In this document: in pieces, positions 57,529 to 64,000 of the stretch
How the letters are laid out: the number at the start of each line of letters is the position of its first letter
Numbering within the stretch: position 1 is the stretch's first letter
NCBI GenBank assembly: GCA_946800325.1
Contig: OX326960.1
Span: 16,967,893-17,031,892 of the forward strand
Reading direction: 5' to 3'
Length of the DNA: 64,000 nucleotides
From: Luzula sylvatica
Lineage: Eukaryota > Streptophyta > Magnoliopsida > Poales > Juncaceae
The notes under the pieces: generated by a model
What the model was told of the DNA's origin: nothing
Database searches by the model: none
The model's input: only the letters and a program-made list of their open reading frames with translations
Program-made: the position numbers and the translations under genes

Positions 57529-59140
57529 CTACACCGCTTTTTTCAACGCCGCTGCCAAAATAACTTCCGTCGATTCCGAATCCGTCGCCTTAGCCGATCC
57601 CTCAGCTAAAATCGGTACGAGCCCTTTGTATATCAAACTATGCCTAGCTGGCATCTCGTCGCTCACCGACCAATCAAAAGAATCTGTCGTGAGCACTGGC
57701 ACGACCACCGATAATATCAGGACTCTTGGACGATATTTCGAAACATTTCGCTGTGGTTCCGCCATGTGTCAACACAACGATTAGCATTGCTTGTGCATTG
57801 TTGGCAGTTTGAACTGCTGACGAGGCAAGACTCTCTAACGGACTCAAAGAAAGTGGCGCTGCCCTCACCTATTAAAAACATATGAATTGTTCACAGAAGA
57901 AAAATATATATATTATTTAAAAAAAATATAAATACCGTTTGTTTGAAGGTGGCAGCAAAATCGAGACTCGACGGCCTCGACACAAATCCTTGCCATGATC
58001 TTAACTGCCAACTCGGGATATGCGCCAGCGGCACTTTCGCCGCTGAGCATGACCCAATCCGTGCCATCCAAAACCGCATTGGCGACATCTGTCGCCTCGG
58101 CACGAGTCGGACGCGGCAATTTGATCATCGACTCGAGCATTTGAGTTGCCGTCACGACAGATTTGCCAGCGAGGTTACATTTGTAGATCATTTTTCTTTT
58201 GGGCCAAGAAGATTTTCTCGACGGGGATTTCCATTCCGAGATCCCCTCGAGCAACCATGAATGCGTCGGCCAAGAAGGTTTTCCTGCATTTCACTGTACC
58301 GGATGCGGGATCGCATGAGATCACGTTTAGGGTTATGGTTCCTGATTTAAATTTAAGACGGTTAGAGAGATATAATTGTAGGAATAATTTCATGTGTATA
58401 ACCCTGTAAAACTTATAAAATACATCAATAACCTCACCTTCTAAAAATACATCAAAATAGGAAAACTTTTGAGAACTGGAAGGATGTACACAAATGACAA
58501 AATTACTCAAAATAAATTTTAAATTTTTTTTTTTACTCAAAATAGATTACAGTTAAGAGATTAACAGAATTTAGTACCATCTGAGCAGAGGATCGTGTCG
58601 CCAGGCTTGAGATCCAATGGGGGCTTTTTGTAGCTCAGGGAGACCGTGCTTGGATCGCCTTTAATGGTGTAATCCGTGGAGATCGTGATTTCTTAACCTT
58701 CGGTAAGTTTAATCGGCTTCCTGTCTTTTAGAAATCCATTTCGGATTTCAGGTCCCTGTTTGCAAAAAAGTAAAAAAATCTGCTTCAGTCGATTAGTCTA
58801 GGATTTAGAATTTTAGTAACAAAATGATTGAGCAAAGAACTAATCAGAAAAACAAAAAAGAAAATCAATTAACCTTGGTATCGAGCATGACAGCACACAA
58901 GATCTGAACATTCGTCATGGCCACTTTCAAATTATCAAGCGTCTCCTGATGGTACTCATGCGTACCGTGGGAGAAATTGAATCGAGCAACACTCATCCCA
59001 GCTCTGAGTAATTTCTCGAGCATCGGCACGGATCTCGATGCAGGGCCAATTGTACAGACGATCTTAGTTTTTGGCAAAACGACCCTCCCATCATTCGATA
59101 CATCTTCCTTCAGTATCCCCTCTATACTAATATTCGCCAT
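57529..59140 (-). pseudogene. Cytosolic pyruvate kinase pseudogene
   Basis: Pyruvate kinase makes pyruvate and ATP from phosphoenolpyruvate and ADP. Exon 1 (59140-58874) is intact: [43 protein letters not shown]. Exon 2 from 58755 (GPEIRNGFLKD) has TAA at 58695-58693 in place of a Gln. Later pieces: [20 protein letters not shown] fused to [20 protein letters not shown], so roughly 90 residues including the catalytic Lys region are deleted. After a frameshift come [28 protein letters not shown] and [17 protein letters not shown]. Then, after more shifts, SPLESLASSAVQTANNAQA and DSFDWSVSDEMPARHSLIYK; a TAG ends it about 25 residues early. Introns remain, so it came from a duplicated gene rather than a retrocopy. 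No activity is possible. Confidence 0.95.
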
Positions 59141-59312
59141 TAATCACCAAAATTCAACTGAAATTTCACCAAAAAAATGTTATTAGCACAAAAACATTGA
59201 ATAAATTTGAAGGATAGAAGAGAATTAGTGAAAATTACATGCATAAGAGAGGAGAGAGAGGAGAAGAGATTATTCTTCTTCTTTTCAGTATATATGTGGT
59301 TCGGAAGAGATT

Positions 59313-59341
59313 ATTCTCTCTCTCTCTCTCTCTCTCTCTCG
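59313..59341. repeat. (CT)n microsatellite upstream of the pyruvate kinase start
   Basis: About 14 CT units, read as GA on the coding strand, 170 bases upstream of the pseudogene ATG. It is typical of a plant leader. Confidence 0.9.
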
Positions 59342-59470
59342 TGAGAAAAAGGGTTCGTTAATAATTTCAATATTTCGGTACTTTAAATTCGACCACAATT
59401 TTTTTCTTTTTTCAACTGAAAGTTTAAACTTAAAATGTACATTTGTGTCTATTTGGCTAATTAGCTTGTA

Positions 59471-60774
59471 CTAGGAGATTACCCGCGCTTCGCGGCGGTT
59501 TTGTTTCATTTGTTTTGCCATACACATAATATATATTTATGATTTTTCGGGAGCAAATATAAGACTTTACGAAAATAAATATCATATTGATTAAGAAAGT
59601 TTGATGATGACAAAATTATTATATTATTTTTTAATACGACACATTGCGAAATATTTATTTAATAATTTAATGCAACACATACAAAAAAAATAAATGTCAC
59701 TATAAAATAATAAATAACATGTGTGGACATAAACAAAAATCAAAACCATATGATATTATAAATTTTCATATCTAAAATTAAGAATAATAACATTGTAAAA
59801 ATTTAATAAAATTATTTGTGTCTGATAAATTTTATGTTTCATGTTAATTATTGAAAAATATTATATCAGTTAAAGAAATTATTTGTGTTTAGTAAATTAA
59901 TATTTTTCATTACTTTTTTTTAAAGATTAACATGAAAGTGTTTTAAGTAAAAATACAAATATAACATAATTGTTTTAAAAAATAATAATAATAATTAGGA
60001 TGTGCAATTTTTTCAATTATATTTTTAAAAATAATAATAATTAGGATTACAAGTCATTAATGTAATTATATTTATTTTTATATCTTTTTTTACATAATTA
60101 TTTTCATAATTTTAAGTTAGAGAAAATATTGAATATATGATAATAACATACTACACATACTTAGTAGTATGTGCAAATTTTTTTCAATTATAGTTTTAAA
60201 AATAATAATAATTTTGCTTACAAATCATTAATGTAATTATATTTATTTTTGTATCTTTTTTTACATAATTGTTTTCATAATTTTAAGTTAGAGAAAAATA
60301 TTAAATATATGACAATATGGATCTCAAAATAAAGATAAAATTCAAGCCAATATATTTCTTAATTTTTTTAATTATATTATGAAAATACTAACAATATTTG
60401 ATGTATGTTTTATTATATTATATATTAATTTATTAATGTTAGATATTTAAACTCTTCACATTCTATTTGTATTCACAATTGATCATGTAACATATTGTGA
60501 AAAAATTCAAAACAAAATACAACTTGTCCAACATGAACCTAACAAATAATATTTTGACACGTCATCAATGCAAGGTGATGTGTCCTTCTAAAATTGCTTA
60601 AAACTATGTGTAAAATAAGGGACACATAAATATCTACAAATAAAACATAATCACACAAAATCAAAGGTTAATCTATGGTTCATATGTTGTCACATATCAT
60701 AATCTAATGATTGAAATAATTATGATGATGTGACATGAGTTGTGATGAGGTGGCATGAGGAGATTGCATAAAGA
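59471..60774 (-). mobile_element. Small non-autonomous Helitron (1.3 kb)
   Basis: On the minus strand it begins after a host A with TCTTTATGCAATCTCCTCAT and GCCACCTCATC. It ends with CCGCGAAGCGCGGGTAATCT, then CCTAG before a host T. The TC start, GC hairpin, CTAG end and A/T insertion site all fit. The interior is AT-rich with a repeated CAATTATA(T/G)TTTTAAAAATA motif and no coding capacity. Confidence 0.75.
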
Positions 60775-61283
60775 TGGGTCAAAAATAAGGGGGTTGGTTA
60801 ATTAAAGACAGTTGACACTTAATCGAGGTTAATTGGGTTAAATCGAGTCTTAGTTTTCTTAAATTGGGTTAAATTTTTGTTTCAATTGGGCCAAAATTGC
60901 TTCTTTTTTTTTTTCTTTTTTTTTTAGATTGAAGAAAGGATACTTAAGAAGGGCAAACAATTTTGACAAAAGGAAACTGGATCTGATCTTGCTTTTCATG
61001 TTAGCTTCGGAGAGTGAGAAAACAAAAATGCAATTTTGAAAAATAAATAATAAAAATGAGTATTGTGCTGATTTTAGCTTTTTTGTATTATTAATTTCAG
61101 CGTTAGCCCAGTAAGTTCAAATATATGGATTGAGCTCTACGGTGAAGCCTCAGATCGTGATGTTGTCGCACCCCCTTCAAAACCTGGAAATATCATATAT
61201 ATAATATACCCCTCTATAAGCATGGTATGTTCATCATATTTAACTTAAATATATATCACCAAGTTTATTTTATATAATTATAT
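60775..61283. other. AT-rich DNA; no gene supported
   Basis: Spacer between the Helitron and the palindromic element. Nothing recognised. Confidence 0.5.
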
Positions 61284-64000
61284 GGGAAATTTTACTGTAT
61301 AGACCAAATAAGTTTCGTAATACCAAAAATAAACAACATAATTTGGAAATTTGCAAAATAACACTCTCGACTCCTGAAAGGTCGAGAGCATTAAAAATGC
61401 TCGACCTTTCAAAGATCGAGCGATTTCATCTCCATTCCTTCCTGTGGGAATATTTAATAAATCTCTCGACTTTTGAAAAGTCCAGAGATTGATTTTGAAT
61501 TCAAAATATGATATATTTCCCCAGATTTTACCATATTTGTATTATTATATTTAATTAACGTGGTAATTAGAACATATCATTAAATATTCATTAAAATTTA
61601 TTCGAATTTATGAATTTAAATAATTATTAATTATGAATTAAGTTAACAGCTAACGTGTACTAATTATCATTTTTTTTTCAAAAGTCGAGGTTGATTTTAA
61701 TTCGAAATATGATATATTTCCCCAGATTTTACCGTAACATCTCTATGTTCTAATTAGTATATTTAATGAAAATGATAACCAGTACATGTTAGCTGTTAAC
61801 TTAATCCATAATTAATAATTATTCAAATTCATAAATTCGAATAAATTTTACTGAATATTTAATTATATATCTTAATTATTGATATAATTGGACGTAATAA
61901 CTAAATAATGGAGAATTCGGCAGGTACATCTTGGAGGGGTTTAATTTTTTTTTTTTTTTAAACGTGTGTCAGATATTAAAAAAAGAAAAAATTAAACCCC
62001 TCCAAGATGTACCTGCCGAATTCTCCATTATTTAGTTATTACGTCCAATTATATCGATAATTAAGATATATAATTAAATATTCAGTAAAATTTATTCGAA
62101 TTTATGAATTTAAATAATTATTAATTATGGATTAAGTTAACAGCTAACGTGTACTAATTATCATTTTTTTTCAAAAGTCGAGGTTGATTTTAATTCGAAA
62201 TATGATATATTTCCCCAGATTTTACCGTAACATCTTTATGTTCTAATTAGTATATTTAATGAAAATGATAACCAGTACATGTTAGCTGTTAACTTAATCC
62301 ATAATTAATAATTATTCAAATTCATAAATTCGAATAAATTTTACTGAATATTTAATTATATATCTTAATTATCGATATAATTGGACGTAATAACTAAATA
62401 ATGAAGAATTCGGCAGGTACATCTTGGAGGGGTTTAATTTTTTTCTTTTCTTTTTCAAACGTGTGTCAGATATTAAAAAAAGAAAAAATTAAACCCCTCC
62501 AAGATGTACCTGCCGAATTCTCCATTATTTAGTTATTACGTCCAATTATATCGATAATTAAGATATATAATTAAATATTCAGTAAAATTTATTCGAATTT
62601 ATGAATTTAAATAATTATTAGTTATGGATTAAGTTAACAGCTAACGTGTACTAATTATCATTTTTTTTCAAAAGTCGAGGTTGATTTTAATTCGAAATAT
62701 GATATATTTCCCCAGATTTTACCATAACATCTCTATGTTCTAATTAGTATATTTAATGAAAATGATAACCAGTACGTGTTAGCTGTTAACTTAATCCATA
62801 ATTAATAATTATTCAAATTCATAAATTCGAATAAATTTTACTGAATATTTAATTATATATCTTAATTATCGATATAATTGGACGTAATAACTAAATAATG
62901 GAGAATTCGGCAGGTACATCTTGGAGGGGTTTAATTTTTTCTTTTTTTAATATCTGACACACGTTTGAAAAAAAATTAAAAAAAATTAAACCCTCCAAGA
63001 TGTACCTGCCGAATTCTCCATTATTTAGTTATTACGTCCAATTATATCGATAATTAAGATATATAATTAAATATTCAGTAAAATTTATTCGAATTTATGA
63101 ATTGGAATAATTATTAATTATGGATTAAGTTAACAGCTGTCTGGTTATCATTTTCATTAAATATACTAATTAAAACATAGAGATGTTACGGTAAAATCTG
63201 GGGAAATATATCATATTTCGAATTAAAATCAACCTCGACTTTTGAAAAAAAATGATAATTAGTACACGTTAGATGTTAACTTAATCCATAATTAATAATT
63301 ATTTAAATTCATAAATTCGAATAAATTTTACTGAATATTTAATTATATATCTTAATTATCGATATAATTGGACGTAATAACTAAATAATGGAGAATTCGG
63401 CAGGTACATCTTGGAGGGGTTTAATTTTTTTTTTTTAATATCTGACACACGTTTGAAAAAAAAAAAAATTATTCCACTCCAAGATGTACCTGCCGAATTC
63501 TCCATTATTTAGTTATTACGTCCAATTATATCGATAATTAAGATATATAATTAAATATTCAGTAAAATTTATTCGAATTTATGAATTGGAATAATTATTA
63601 ATTATGGATTAAGTTAACAGCTAACATGTACTGGTTATCATTTTCATTAAATATACTAATTAGAACATAGAGATGTTACGATAAAATCAGGAGAAATATA
63701 TCATATTTCGAATTAAAATCAACCTCGACTTTTGAAAAAAAATGATAATTAGTACACGTTAGTTGTTAACTTAATACATAATTAATGTTTATTCGAATTC
63801 ATAAATTTGAATAAATTTTAATGAATATTTAATGATATGTTCTAATTATCACGTTAATTAAATATAATAGTACAAATATGGTAAAATCTGGGGAAATATA
63901 TCATATTTTGAATTCAAAATCAATCTCTCGACTTTTGAAAAGTCGAGAGATTTATTAAATATTCCCACAGGAAGGAATGGACATGAAATCGCTCGACCTT
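61284..64000. mobile_element. Giant palindromic (foldback) element, right end outside window
   Basis: Sequence from 61376-61500 (TTCCTTCCTGTGGGAATATT; TCGACTTTTGAAAAGTC) returns inverted at 63920-64000. Between them, hairpin units of about 492 bp repeat, each with arms containing GGAGAATTCGGCAGGTACAT and its complement. Loops (CGTGTGTCAGATATT) are forward at 61965 and 62459 and inverted at 62950 and 63440. The symmetry centre is near 62707, with a non-palindromic core of about 110 bases. The outer AT-rich lead (61284 on) followed by short palindromes resembles the MULE TIR layout at 32.7 kb. No ORF is present. Confidence 0.8.

Overview
The window is nuclear DNA from a flowering plant, probably a eudicot. 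Spliced genes with GT-AG introns, FBD-type F-box genes, a plant mobile domain (PMD) gene, a nuclear-type tRNA-Ile and plant-style LINE, Helitron, MULE, CACTA, hAT and LTR elements all point there. I could not assign a species. Most of the sequence is AT-rich transposon debris; few protein genes look intact. All coordinates come from reading the sequence by eye; exon ends were set from splice consensus and reading phase.

Left third (1-16.4 kb): two adjacent 5'-truncated LINE tails. The second ends in poly(A) exactly inside an exon of an F-box/FBD gene (copy A). An intact three-exon paralogue (B, 5707-7090, minus) follows, then AT-rich sequence with two sets of direct repeats. Next is a short chimera joining an F-box gene leader to the last exons of transcription elongation factor SPT5 (12.0-12.6 kb). 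F-box copy C (14.3-15.7 kb) is a segmental duplicate of A carrying two different disabling mutations.

Middle (16.4-32.7 kb): a 1.7 kb array of about 43 units of 39 bp begins exactly where the A/C duplication ends. It lies upstream of a nine-exon gene (18544-21911) related to plant EEIG1/EHBP1-like (At5g04860-type) proteins, with a 12-residue internal repeat. Then come a Helitron with complete ends (22943-25049), tRNA-Ile(AAT), an FBD-exon remnant, a LINE with an open reverse transcriptase, an F-box pseudogene (D) and a copia LTR piece.

Right half (32.7-64 kb): a complete 4.9 kb Mutator-like element (MULE) with perfect 9-bp target duplications carries a broken SWIM-type transposase, telomere-like repeats and an intact four-exon PMD gene. 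After it come a decayed copia with its 3' LTR, two hAT-type MITEs with 8-bp duplications, a Helitron 3' end, a second MULE with a perfect 9-bp duplication, a 4.5 kb CACTA element with a CAT duplication, F-box pseudogenes E and E', a truncated second CACTA, a solo LTR with a 5-bp duplication, a ruined cytosolic pyruvate kinase gene, a third Helitron and a palindrome of more than 2.6 kb that runs off the window end.

The host-gene story is one FBD F-box family repeatedly copied and broken, with one surviving member. The rest is a dense record of element insertion, mostly datable by visible target duplications.
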